Origin: Herbinix sp.
GTDB taxonomy: Bacteria > Bacillota > Clostridia > Lachnospirales > Lachnospiraceae
DNA length: 37,742 nt
Direction of reading: 5' to 3'
NCBI GenBank assembly: GCA_028701595.1
Contig: JAQVQL010000003.1
Span: 1-37,742, forward strand
Positions 16,954 through 25,784 of the stretch are shown here, piece by piece. Each line of letters begins with the position of its first letter. Within the stretch, counting starts at the first letter, position 1. The position numbers and the translations under genes are program-made. The notes below the pieces were generated by a model, which saw nothing but the letters and a program-made list of their open reading frames with translations, searched no databases and had not been told where the DNA came from.

Positions 16954-16990
16954 ATACTAGTATGAGTGATACTTAGTAGAGAGGAGAAGA

Positions 16991-17311
16991 ATGGAAAATT
17001 TAACTGAAATGCTAAGGGGTGTGCTAGAAGGATGTGTCCTTGAAATTATTAGTAGAGAGCAAAACTACGGATATGAGATTACAAAAAAAATAAATGAAAT
17101 GGGGTTTAAAGATGTAGTTGAAGGGACAATTTATACGATACTTGTTCGTCTAGAAAAGAACGGGCTTGTAACAGTAGAAAAAAAACCTTCGGAGTTTGGA
17201 CCACAGAGGAAGTTTTATAAACTAAATGATAATGGTATAGCGCAGCATGAACTCTTTTGGGAAAAATGGAATTATATTTCGGAAAAAATAAATCAGATGA
17301 AGGAGAAATAG
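16991..17311 (+). CDS. PadR-family transcriptional regulator
   Basis: MLRGVLEGCVLEIISREQNYGYEITKKINEMGFKDVVEGTIYTILVRLEKNGLVTVEKKPSEFGPQRKFYKLNDNG is the PadR winged-helix pattern. Confidence 0.93.
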   Translation: MENLTEMLRGVLEGCVLEIISREQNYGYEITKKINEMGFKDVVEGTIYTILVRLEKNGLVTVEKKPSEFGPQRKFYKLNDNGIAQHELFWEKWNYISEKINQMKEK

Positions 17312-17313
17312 GG

Positions 17314-17673
17314 ATGTCAGATTTTTTTAATGATTACTTTAATGTAAAACGAATGATAAAAGAAACGAGAGAATATAAACAACTAACGGCGCACGTTGAT
17401 TCAATGCCAGAAGACTATAAATTTGTGTTCAAGAAAATCCAGAGTTATATTTGGATGTTCACCTCGGGCGCTGGCTATGATATGATGGAAGTACAACAGG
17501 GATTAGTTGAACTATTTGATTCTGGAATATCAAATGGGAAAAACGTTCTGGAATTAACTGGAGATGATGTTGCAGCATTCTGTGAAGAATTATTAAGCAA
17601 CTGTAAAACTTATACTGGAAACTGGAAAGATAAGCTTAATCGTGAAATCCAGGAAGGAATAGTTAATAAATAA
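17314..17673 (+). CDS. DUF1048-family protein, PadR partner
   Basis: ORF track 17257..17673; ATG 17314 after ggagaaatagg gives MSDFFNDYFNVKRMIKETREYKQLTAHVDSMPEDYKFVFKKIQSYIWMF, DUF1048-like, downstream of padR. Confidence 0.8.
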   Translation: MSDFFNDYFNVKRMIKETREYKQLTAHVDSMPEDYKFVFKKIQSYIWMFTSGAGYDMMEVQQGLVELFDSGISNGKNVLELTGDDVAAFCEELLSNCKTYTGNWKDKLNREIQEGIVNK

Positions 17674-17768
17674 AAAATTATATGATAATTCGCAGTTACC
17701 ATCAAAGATAGAAATCAAGAAAAAATTTCATTTGCCAACGGATGAATATTAGTAGATTAGGGAAAAAT

Positions 17769-17804
17769 AGTTTGACACAACTAAATAAAAAGTTGTGTCA
17801 AACT
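17769..17804. repeat. Perfect 14-bp inverted repeat, 8-nt loop
   Basis: AGTTTGACACAACT-aaataaaa-AGTTGTGTCAAACT; no T-tract follows. Confidence 0.85.
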
Positions 17805-18300
17805 GAATCTGTAAGTTCCTGTGACAGATACAACAAGCGCCTGTCACAGTGAGCTTCGGATTGAATGATATCAACAAAACCGTTATCAATATGTACGTTT
17901 TCGCAACGAAGATGTTAGCGCTTCACCGCATCGTAAGCCCAACAATAAAGGAAACGATACAGTGCAGGTAATACATATGCCCTGCCCAAGTAATTCTTCC
18001 GGAGAACATGAATCACACTTATTGAAGAAAGCCAGTATCTCAGTTTCACTCATTAGGAAAACTTCGACGTGGTATCGCTGGTTCTGTACTTGTCATCCAG
18101 TACGTATGCATCGGGAAAGCCGATACTATGTATATATCGTCCGAATTCTCTTATAGGAGATATCCACCTCCGATCGGTGTTGTTGATTTACAACTTATGG
18201 ATGTAGTCCATCTTTCAACAGTTTCTTTATTCAAACTGCTTGAGTTGCCGTTTTAAAAGTTATACTCATCCAGGCTCCTAAACATAATTTACGTTTGGAT
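17801..18300 (-). pseudogene. Decayed tyrosine recombinase/integrase
   Basis: Reverse-strand reading across frames: IREFGRYIHSIGFPDAYVLDDKYRTSDTTSKF (about 18054-18155), MSETEILAFFNKCDS (about 18000-18055), VLPALYRFLYC then GLRCGEAL (about 17915-17980), HIDNGFVDIIQSEAHCDRRLLYLSQEL (about 17810-17896). Each piece matches the order of tyrosine-recombinase motifs, but frames shift and stops intervene. Confidence 0.7.
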
Positions 18301-18372
18301 TTTCATTCAAGGCCAAATAAAATAGAATAAAATTAATAAAAAATTAATAATTACGTAAATAAGCAAAAATAC

Positions 18373-18402
18373 TTGACAAAACAAACCATTATTATGTAAT
18401 AT
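18373..18402 (+). promoter_or_regulatory. Candidate promoter far upstream of accDA
   Basis: TTGACA 18373-18378, 18-bp spacer, TAATAT 18397-18402 (overlapping TATAAT 18400-18405). Confidence 0.4.
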
Positions 18403-18759
18403 AATAGTAATAAATGTAAAAACACAGGACTGCAAAACTTAAGACTAAGAAAATATGAGTATATTTTTATTATAGTTCAGATATCGAAATTAAATTTCTG
18501 TAGCTCTTTATTTACAAATGATGCGATAAACATTTGAAATGATAGCGGATTGATAGTAAGAAAGATGAGTGAAAAACATTACAAATAATCATTACACATA
18601 GCGATTTTTACCATGGATTTATGTTATTTATATGATATGTCTATCTTAGAAGCCTATTATAAAATAATGTATTTAATCCCAATATGACAATTTAGAGTAC
18701 AATATAAGCAGCAATTGGATTCTATATGTCTTATGAGATAACACGTATGAGGAGAAGTT

Positions 18760-20385
18760 ATGTGCGCACGGATGAATTATAGGATATGTAAAGAATGTGG
18801 TTCGGAAATTGATCGAGAAGTACTTGATGAATATTACTCAATATGTCCTACATGTGGAAATTATTTGCGAGTTCATGCAAAAAAAAGAATTGAAATGTTG
18901 GCAGATGCAAAAAGCTTTCATGAATGGGATACTAGTGTTGAATTGAATATTTCTGATTTGGATGAAAATTATTTAAAAAAATTAAAAGATAATTTTCAAA
19001 AACATAAATTACATGAGGCGGTGCTCATAGGCGAGATAGAGATAAATGGGATTAGAACTGCAATTGGTGTAATGGATACGAGATTCATGATGGCAACTAT
19101 GGGACATGCAGAAGGAGAAAAAGTTACTTGCTTATTTGAAAAAGCAACAAAAAAGAAATTATCAGTTATAATGTTTTGCTGTTCTGGTGGAGCACGTATG
19201 CAAGAGGGAATAATCTCTCTGATGCAAATGAGTAAAACAGCTGCAGCAGTGAAAAAACATAGTAAAGCGGGATTACTATATTTATCTGTATTGACAAACC
19301 CGACAATGGGAGGAGTAACAGCTAGCTTTGCTATGTTAGCAGATATTATTTTGGCTGAAAAAGAAGCATTAATTGGATTTGCAGGTCGCAGAGTGATAGA
19401 ACAGAACATAGGTGAAGTATTGCCAGATGGATTTCAGTCAGCTGAGTTTCAACTCGAACATGGTTTTATTGATATGATTGTGGAACGGTATGAGCTAAAA
19501 GACAATTTGTATAATCTTTTAAAGTTACATACTTCAAAAAAAAGTGGTAAGTATTTGAGAAGAGATGTGGAGCAAGCAGAGAATAGATTATTTACTTCAA
19601 GGATACAAGCATGGGAGAGGGTGAAAATCGCTCGGGCACATGATAGACCAACAAGTAAAAATTATATTGAACATATCTTTGAGAATTTTGTTGAGCTACG
19701 AGGTGATAGAGTATCAGAAGATGATCATGCAGTAATTGCAGGAATTGCTAAAATTCATGGACAGAACATAACGGTAATTGGACAAGAAAAAGGAAAAAAG
19801 AATCTAGATGATGCTATTTACAGAAATTGGGGAATGACATCGCCGAGTGGATATAGAAAGATTATGCGAATGATGATACAGGCAGAAAAGTTTGGACGCC
19901 CTATATTATGTTTTGTCGATACAATTGGTGCTGCTTGCGGAAAAAAGGCCGAAGGGGAGGGACAAGGGCTAGTAATTGCTAAAGTTCTAGAATTAGTATC
20001 GGATATGAATGTTCCAATAGTCTCTATTATTATAGGAGAAGCATGTAGTGGAGGCGCACTTGCACTTAGCATGGGCAATGAGGTATGGATGCTAGAGAAT
20101 TCTGTATACTCAATATTATCTCCTGAGGGATATGCAAGCATATTATGGAGGGATAATACAAGAGCAGAAGAAGCAGCGAAGCAAATGAAGTTGGAAGCTA
20201 AGGACTTATATCGTTGTAAGGTAATAGATAAGATTATTAGTGAAAAAGTTCCAGTAACAGTTAACAATATGGGTGATACTTGCAAACAAATTAGTGATGA
20301 GATTGCACGTTTCCTTAAAGACTATAAAAATAAGAGCGAATTATATATAAAAAAGGAACGATATGAGAAATACAGAAAATTTTAA
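18760..20385 (+). CDS. accDA: Acetyl-CoA carboxylase carboxyltransferase, fused beta(AccD)-alpha(AccA)
   Basis: N-terminal zinc ribbon CKECGSE..CPTCGNYLRVHAKKRI, AccD core CSGGARMQEGIISLMQM, LTNPTMGGVTASFAMLAD, IGFAGRRVIEQ; C-terminal AccA core FVELRGDRVSEDDHAVIAGIA, GEACSGGALALSMGNEVWMLENSVYSILSPEGYASILW. Confidence 0.93.
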   Translation: MCARMNYRICKECGSEIDREVLDEYYSICPTCGNYLRVHAKKRIEMLADAKSFHEWDTSVELNISDLDENYLKKLKDNFQKHKLHEAVLIGEIEINGIRTAIGVMDTRFMMATMGHAEGEKVTCLFEKATKKKLSVIMFCCSGGARMQEGIISLMQMSKTAAAVKKHSKAGLLYLSVLTNPTMGGVTASFAMLADIILAEKEALIGFAGRRVIEQNIGEVLPDGFQSAEFQLEHGFIDMIVERYELKDNLYNLLKLHTSKKSGKYLRRDVEQAENRLFTSRIQAWERVKIARAHDRPTSKNYIEHIFENFVELRGDRVSEDDHAVIAGIAKIHGQNITVIGQEKGKKNLDDAIYRNWGMTSPSGYRKIMRMMIQAEKFGRPILCFVDTIGAACGKKAEGEGQGLVIAKVLELVSDMNVPIVSIIIGEACSGGALALSMGNEVWMLENSVYSILSPEGYASILWRDNTRAEEAAKQMKLEAKDLYRCKVIDKIISEKVPVTVNNMGDTCKQISDEIARFLKDYKNKSELYIKKERYEKYRKF

Positions 20386-20486
20386 CTACAATTAGTATTT
20401 AGAAATAGATTTGTAAATGTGTTTTTAGATGAAAATAATCAGACTCTAAGTGTTACATAAGGATTAATTTTGAGATTAGAGGAGAT

Positions 20487-21188
20487 ATGATCTATTTAAA
20501 CTATTATAATGTGTCAAATATAAAAAATTATGAATATACTCAATTGAAAGAATTGGTTTCAAAAGAGAGAAGAGAGAGAGCAGAAAGATGCTATCGTATG
20601 GAAGACGCTATAAGGTGTATCTTTGCTGAATTATTACTGAGGTATAGCTTTCATAACCATTATACAAGAATGCTGAATATGGATATTTATTATAATAAAC
20701 ATGGGAAACCATACATTTGTTCCAATGAAAAATTCTATTATAATCTTTCACATTCAGGAGATTGGGTAGTGATAGTTTATGGTGATGTCGAAGTCGGTGT
20801 AGACGTAGAAAAGACGAATGAGAATTACAATCTTATATATGATAGTTGTTTTACGAATGTTGAAATGCAATGGATAGATAAAGCAGATAAAGCTAGTAAG
20901 GCTCAAAGGATGGCAATGGTGTGGACCATGAAAGAAGCTTACTTGAAATATATTGGTACAGGATTATTCAAGTCCATGCACTCATTTTCAATGGACATGG
21001 AAAATGGTGCTATTCTAGATGATACGGGGGAAATAGTTAGAAACGTATATACACATTGTTTTAGCATAAGCAAGAATTATGTATGTTCAGTGTGTAGTAG
21101 TGAGGTACAAGTTTGTGAGAGTGAGGTATCAGAGATGGAAATGCAATCATTTCTAAAGAAAGGTAATATGGTTTTTGGAACTCCATGA
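20487..21188 (+). CDS. 4'-phosphopantetheinyl transferase, Sfp type
   Basis: NKHGKPYI..FYYNLSHSGDWVVIVYGDVEVGVDVEK and WTMKEAYLKYIGTGL motifs. Confidence 0.92.
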   Translation: MIYLNYYNVSNIKNYEYTQLKELVSKERRERAERCYRMEDAIRCIFAELLLRYSFHNHYTRMLNMDIYYNKHGKPYICSNEKFYYNLSHSGDWVVIVYGDVEVGVDVEKTNENYNLIYDSCFTNVEMQWIDKADKASKAQRMAMVWTMKEAYLKYIGTGLFKSMHSFSMDMENGAILDDTGEIVRNVYTHCFSISKNYVCSVCSSEVQVCESEVSEMEMQSFLKKGNMVFGTP

Positions 21189-21294
21189 ATAATGAGCCTA
21201 AGGTGGTTTATTGGAGGTATGTTTGGATGAAAAAAGTTTCAATAAATAATAGATAAAGAGAAAAACATTGGGACTATCCCAAAGTTTGTGTAAA

Positions 21295-21334
21295 CCTTCA
21301 AACTGATGAAAAATAATATTGCTCAGTTTGGAGG
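21295..21334 (+). promoter_or_regulatory. Stem-loop covering the transposase Shine-Dalgarno
   Basis: CCTTCAAACTGA (21295-21306) pairs with TCAGTTTGGAGG (21323-21334) with one G-T pair; GGAGG is the apparent SD of the ATG at 21344. Confidence 0.6.
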
Positions 21335-21343
21335 TTTTATTTT

Positions 21344-22585
21344 ATGGCGAAAAGAAGAAGGGATGAGTCTCCCGAAAGACAAGCTCTACGTGAAAAGATC
21401 GGTGGATATCTCAAAGAAAATCCGGTCAAAGATGGAAAGGACATCAATGCCATGATGAGGGACATGATGTCGGTCATACTTGAAGAAAGCTTAGATGGTG
21501 AAATGGACGAAGATCTTGGTTATTCCATATACGACTATCATAATAAGCAGACAGATAATAGCAGAAACGGATATACCACAAAAACCATGCATACCAGCTA
21601 TGGAGATATGGATCTCGATGTTCCGAGAGATCGTAAGGGGGAGTTTGGACCACAGATTGTAAAAAAATATCAAAATACCATCTGTCAGGACATGGAGGAA
21701 AAGATTATATCCATGTATGCGAAAGGTATGACAACTGGTGATATCGAAAGTCATATGCAAGAACTATACGGAGTAGACATCTCTGACAGTACCATAAGTC
21801 ATATTACGGATAAGATACTACCAATTGTTAAAGAATGGCAGGAACGACCATTGGAAGAGATCTATGCAGTAGTTTTCATGGATGCGATACATTTTCATGT
21901 CAGAAGCGAAGGACGTATAGTGAAACGTGCAGTATATATTGCTATTGGCATTGACATGACTGGCAGAAAAGATGTTCTCGGTATGTATGTAGGTGAAAAT
22001 GAAAGTGCTAAGTTCTGGCTCTCCATTATGAACGGCTTGAAGAATCGCGGCGTAAGGGATGTCTTAATTGCCTGTGTAGACGGACTCACTGGCTTCCCTC
22101 AGGCAATAGATGCTGTATTCCCCAAGACGGAAATACAGTGGTGTATCATTCACCAAATTCGTAACACTACGAAGTTTGTTTCCTACAAGGATATCAAAGT
22201 TCTTATGGCTGATTTAAAACGTGTTTATGCTGCTCCGTCAGAAGAGATTGACCTGAAGTAGATTGATTCATTCGAAGGGAAATGGCCTCAAAAATATCCA
22301 AAGATATCAAAGACTTGGAGAGACAACTGGGTAAATCTTTCAACGTATTTTAAGTATCTAGAAGCCATCTGAAGAATTATATACATCACCAATGCCATCG
22401 AGGGATTTAACCGACAGCTTCGAAAAGTAACAAAAAGTAAGACAACATTTCCGTCCGATGACAGCCTTTTAAAAATGCTCTACCTTGCAACGATGGACAT
22501 TACAAAGAAATGGATTGGGCACAGCCAGGATTGGGGCCAGATTCACTCACAATTAGAGATTTATTTTGAAGAGCGGTTATCCTAG
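21344..22585 (+). pseudogene. IS256-family transposase, two in-frame stops
   Basis: Full-length IS256 transposase reads in one frame; TAG at 22259-22261 (..EEIDLK*IDSFEGKW) and TGA inside STYFKYLEAI*RIIYITNAIEGFNRQLRKVTK; natural end TAG 22583-22585. Confidence 0.92.
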
Positions 22586-22666
22586 TAAATGAATATATCA
22601 TGGTATTTCTGGCTGCCAGAGGGGAGTTTTACTTGACATCCCCAAATACAGCTTTTTAATACAATC

Positions 22667-22701
22667 AAGGGCAAGAACCACTAATAAATGGCCTTGCCCT
22701 T
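22667..22701. terminator. Possible intrinsic terminator hairpin between the IS remnant and the minus-strand operon
   Basis: AAGGGCAAG (22667-22675) / CTTGCCCTT (22693-22701); weak T-tract. Confidence 0.35.
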
Positions 22702-22772
22702 ATGCAACTATTAAGATTTTATATCAGTTTTTTGAGTTACCGCTTTTGTGTGCTTATGAAAAACAGGATAAT

Positions 22773-23348
22773 TTATACTTTACTCTTTTTTCGATGAATA
22801 ACATAGGATAGGCTGAAGAGTATGATGGCGGCGGCAAACGGAATTAGAGCATTTATGATAGAGAGTGTATTAAACCATATTTGTCCTTGCCCCTGCGTTA
22901 CATCTAGAAAAAGGTTTATCAAAAAGGTTATTGGGCTGAGAAGTAACACTAAAACAGCACTGTACAGCAACTTTCTTGCCCTCAATTTTTTAAAAAGGAA
23001 AAAAGCAACCCATATAAACACTATCAGAAGGGGCGCTATACTAATACCCATGGAAAAAATCGGCACATGATAATCCGTTAAACTATTTATCGCGTGATCG
23101 AGCATATACAAAAAGGGTACAAGAAAGATGCTTATATTGATAAGCGAACCAATGATTCCTTTCATACCAAACTTTATCGCTGGAAAAAATACAAGCCATG
23201 CAAAAGCGCTCGCACTAATCGGTACGAGAGACCATGTAAATGTACCGGAAACCATTAAATTGATAATGGATACAACAATGATACCCAATAGAAGAAAAAA
23301 GGAAAAAACAGCAGCCCAGATATTTTGGGTCATTTTAATTTTATCCAT
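22773..23348 (-). CDS. Multipass membrane protein
   Basis: 191 aa with multiple hydrophobic segments; sits directly after an XRE gene on the same strand. Confidence 0.7.
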   Translation of the reverse strand: MDKIKMTQNIWAAVFSFFLLLGIIVVSIINLMVSGTFTWSLVPISASAFAWLVFFPAIKFGMKGIIGSLINISIFLVPFLYMLDHAINSLTDYHVPIFSMGISIAPLLIVFIWVAFFLFKKLRARKLLYSAVLVLLLSPITFLINLFLDVTQGQGQIWFNTLSIINALIPFAAAIILFSLSYVIHRKKSKV

Positions 23349-23354
23349 TGTTGT

Positions 23355-23624
23355 CTATACGACATATTCCAAAGCATTGTTGATACCTGTTTTCATGTTT
23401 ACCACCTCCGAATAATTTTTTTCGCCATTTAGCAATTCCACTATTGTGATACCAAGAATGTCTGAAAGAGGCAATAACAATGAAATGTCAGGGCAACTTA
23501 GCCCACGTTCCCATTTCGATACTGCCTTATCGCTGACGTGCAGTTTTGCCGCCAAATCTTTTTGTGTCATTTGATTCGATTTTCGTAACTCTGATATTAA
23601 CTGTCCCATCTTTTCATTTTCCAT
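23355..23624 (-). CDS. XRE-family HTH transcriptional regulator
   Basis: MGQLISELRKSNQMTQKDLAAKLHVSDKAVSKWERGLSCPDISLLLPLSDILGITIVELLNGE. Confidence 0.93.
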   Translation of the reverse strand: MENEKMGQLISELRKSNQMTQKDLAAKLHVSDKAVSKWERGLSCPDISLLLPLSDILGITIVELLNGEKNYSEVVNMKTGINNALEYVV

Positions 23625-23939
23625 ACATAAGCACCTCCATATATTTACATGTTAATTTTACTATTAAAAAAGCATTCACACAAGAAAAACACAGTAGAAT
23701 TACGCAGAAATGAAGTAAACCAATAGTAGAAATTAGCAAATGTCATTTGCACCATTATTTTTTTATGTTTCGAACTGGAATTGCTGCTTCCTAAGGCAAT
23801 TCACCCGCTCCGACTATTCGGACCATCAAGGGGCGTGTCGTATTTTTCGTAAAGGGCGCAAAAATTTGACTTTAAGCCCGTTCTACCAGATTGTTGTCTT
23901 TTCATTTCATCATCGAAAACAGGGAACAAGAATATTTCT

Positions 23940-24122
23940 GAAAGGAATTATGTACCGGATTATCTGGAACAAAAGAAAATACGTAACTATGCTCAGGTGC
24001 AAAAGGCTGAAGTCCAAGGGAAACATCAGCCAATCGTTACTGAAACAGAGTACCTACGAGTTCAGAAGATGCTGGATAGTAAGAAAGCAAGCCAGGTAGC
24101 GATCGAAAGAGCTAGATGCTAA
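23940..24122 (+). pseudogene. Remnant of a large serine recombinase
   Basis: Frame with NISERNYVPDYLEQKKIRNYAQVQKAEVQGKHQPIVTETEYLRVQKMLDSKKA; GKHxPIVTxxEYxxVQKML is the Recombinase-domain pattern; no N-terminal resolvase domain is readable. Confidence 0.5.
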
Positions 24123-24302
24123 TGAATCCTTCACGATACCTGATAAAAGGAGTTGTCTGCGGTGTCAGGGTAGAAGATATTGGAGAACCATTAATGCGTG
24201 AGATTAGATATTTGGATAAACTAATCGATGAGTTAGCTGAAGGAAAATCAATGGATAAGATTCTAAGGAAAGAATAATTGGAATCAAAAGGAAGTCAAGA
24301 CT

Positions 24303-25517
24303 TTACTCGTCTTGAAAAAATGCATCAAGGCCATCTGCAATTCCTTGGACAATTCTATCCTGATAGCTATCCGTTGCTAAAAGCTCGTCCTCTTTTTTAT
24401 TTGACATATAACCCATCTCAACAATTGTTACCGGTACACTACACCAGTTGATACCACTCATGGAATCCGTCTCCCAGACACCCTTATTAGTTGCTCCTGT
24501 ATGTAGCACGATATTTTCCACAATACGATCGGATAGCTTGCGATTCACCTTATACAAGCTACTATTATAGGGATTAGATTTCGTCTGGCTGATTGTCATT
24601 ACTCCGTTCACATTAGTATTATCGCTACCGTTGGCATGGATTCGCAGGAAAGCATCTGCTTCTGCCTCATTGGCTATGGCAGCCCTCTCGGAATTGGGTA
24701 TATCCACATCATGGGTTTCTCGAATCATTAGTACGTCATATCCTCTTTTTAGTAGCTCTTCTTTAAGCTTAAGAGACACAGTTAGATTCAGTTTATATTC
24801 TTCTAGGCCTGTACTGACTCCTGTAGTTCCTGCTGAAACCTTAGGCTTAGTGTCTTTAGCACCTGGTCCTATGGGTTCCTGCTCATAGTTACCCTTAGCC
24901 TGGTGGCCAGCATCTATAACAATAAGCTGACCTTCGGCTTGCTCTGAAGTAGACTCCTCAGTCTTTTCGGTAACGAGATAAGAAGCTATATAGCAGGTTG
25001 TTCCCTGATATTCTACCCTGGTCCAATCCTCGTGAAAGCCAGTTCGTTTAAGGGGAGTGATTTCTTGTAAGGTGGTGATAATCTCAGTATCTGTCCCGGC
25101 ACCCTTTCTTAAGTTGACTCCCGACTTTGATATAACTACGTCGTCCTTATCTTCATATATGAGCTCCATGATGGGCTCAAAAGAGCGAGCTTCGTTAGTG
25201 TCATCTGACTGTGTGGGCGCCTCATCTCCTTGCGCCATATCATCATAAGCGGAGTTTTCATCATTTTTAGGTGCAGGGTTTATAGCATCCCCCTTATCTA
25301 CTACTGTATTTGCATTATCTTTAGTCTCTTTGGTTATATTCTCAGCCGCGCCAGTATCTTCGAACTCTACATTACCGAGCCTTAGGTTTGAATTCTCATC
25401 TAATCTATCCCTTTGCTTATCAAGCTTTGGAAGGGCAATCATAAGGATTACCGCAAGAACAGCCATAATGCCTATAATAATAAACCTGTTTTTATACTTT
25501 TTATACTGTATTTTCAT
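24303..25517 (-). CDS. N-acetylmuramoyl-L-alanine amidase (Amidase_3) with SH3b domain and N-terminal membrane anchor
   Basis: SKSGVNLRKGAGTDTEIITTLQEITPLKRTG (SH3b); VIDAGHQAKG, GLEEYKLNLTVSLKLKEELLKRGYDVLMIRETH, ERAAIANEAEADAFLRIHANG, VTIVEMGYMSNKKED. Confidence 0.93.
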   Translation of the reverse strand: MKIQYKKYKNRFIIIGIMAVLAVILMIALPKLDKQRDRLDENSNLRLGNVEFEDTGAAENITKETKDNANTVVDKGDAINPAPKNDENSAYDDMAQGDEAPTQSDDTNEARSFEPIMELIYEDKDDVVISKSGVNLRKGAGTDTEIITTLQEITPLKRTGFHEDWTRVEYQGTTCYIASYLVTEKTEESTSEQAEGQLIVIDAGHQAKGNYEQEPIGPGAKDTKPKVSAGTTGVSTGLEEYKLNLTVSLKLKEELLKRGYDVLMIRETHDVDIPNSERAAIANEAEADAFLRIHANGSDNTNVNGVMTISQTKSNPYNSSLYKVNRKLSDRIVENIVLHTGATNKGVWETDSMSGINWCSVPVTIVEMGYMSNKKEDELLATDSYQDRIVQGIADGLDAFFQDE

Positions 25518-25784
25518 ATCCTTTAATATTCTCCCATATGTTCTCTGACATCTATATCTGATTTCTGACTAGATAGAAATAGGTTGTTTATATTGATAAT
25601 AACATATTATCACATTTTATAGGGTAAAAGTGACAAACTTGTGTTGATTTATATTGGATTGTAATTTAATATACAAATAAGTGAATTGCATATCAGTGGT
25701 TGCATAAATGCAACTGATAGATAATGGTATGGTATATATAGGCCTGATATAATTATAGATATAATCGTCAGGGAGGTAGTAATT

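Noticed and set aside
17819-17849. Hairpin CTGTGACAG...CTGTCACAG
   Set aside because: Falls inside the integrase coding remnant (SEAHCDRRLLYLSQEL) so is probably coding coincidence; no T-tract.
17962-18156. Plus-strand 64-aa ORF
   Set aside because: Lies over the minus-strand tyrosine recombinase pseudogene; the protein has no family character.
126-22261. Genome-wide reassignment of TAG to an amino acid, prompted by in-frame TAG in both the NRPS and the transposase
   Set aside because: TAG is used as a normal terminator by several intact genes here (e.g. NRPS end 11082-11084 and the GNAT gene end), and the transposase also has a TGA stop, so decay or sequencing explains it better.
22822-23415. 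Plus-strand ORFs opposite the membrane protein/XRE genes
   Set aside because: The minus-strand genes have clear HTH and TM character; plus-strand ORFs lack domains.
23740-24099. 119-aa ORF as a real gene
   Set aside because: It is in a different frame from the recognisable serine-recombinase motif in the same DNA.
24631-25548. Plus-strand ORFs opposite the amidase gene
   Set aside because: Amidase_3 and SH3b motifs are clear on the minus strand.
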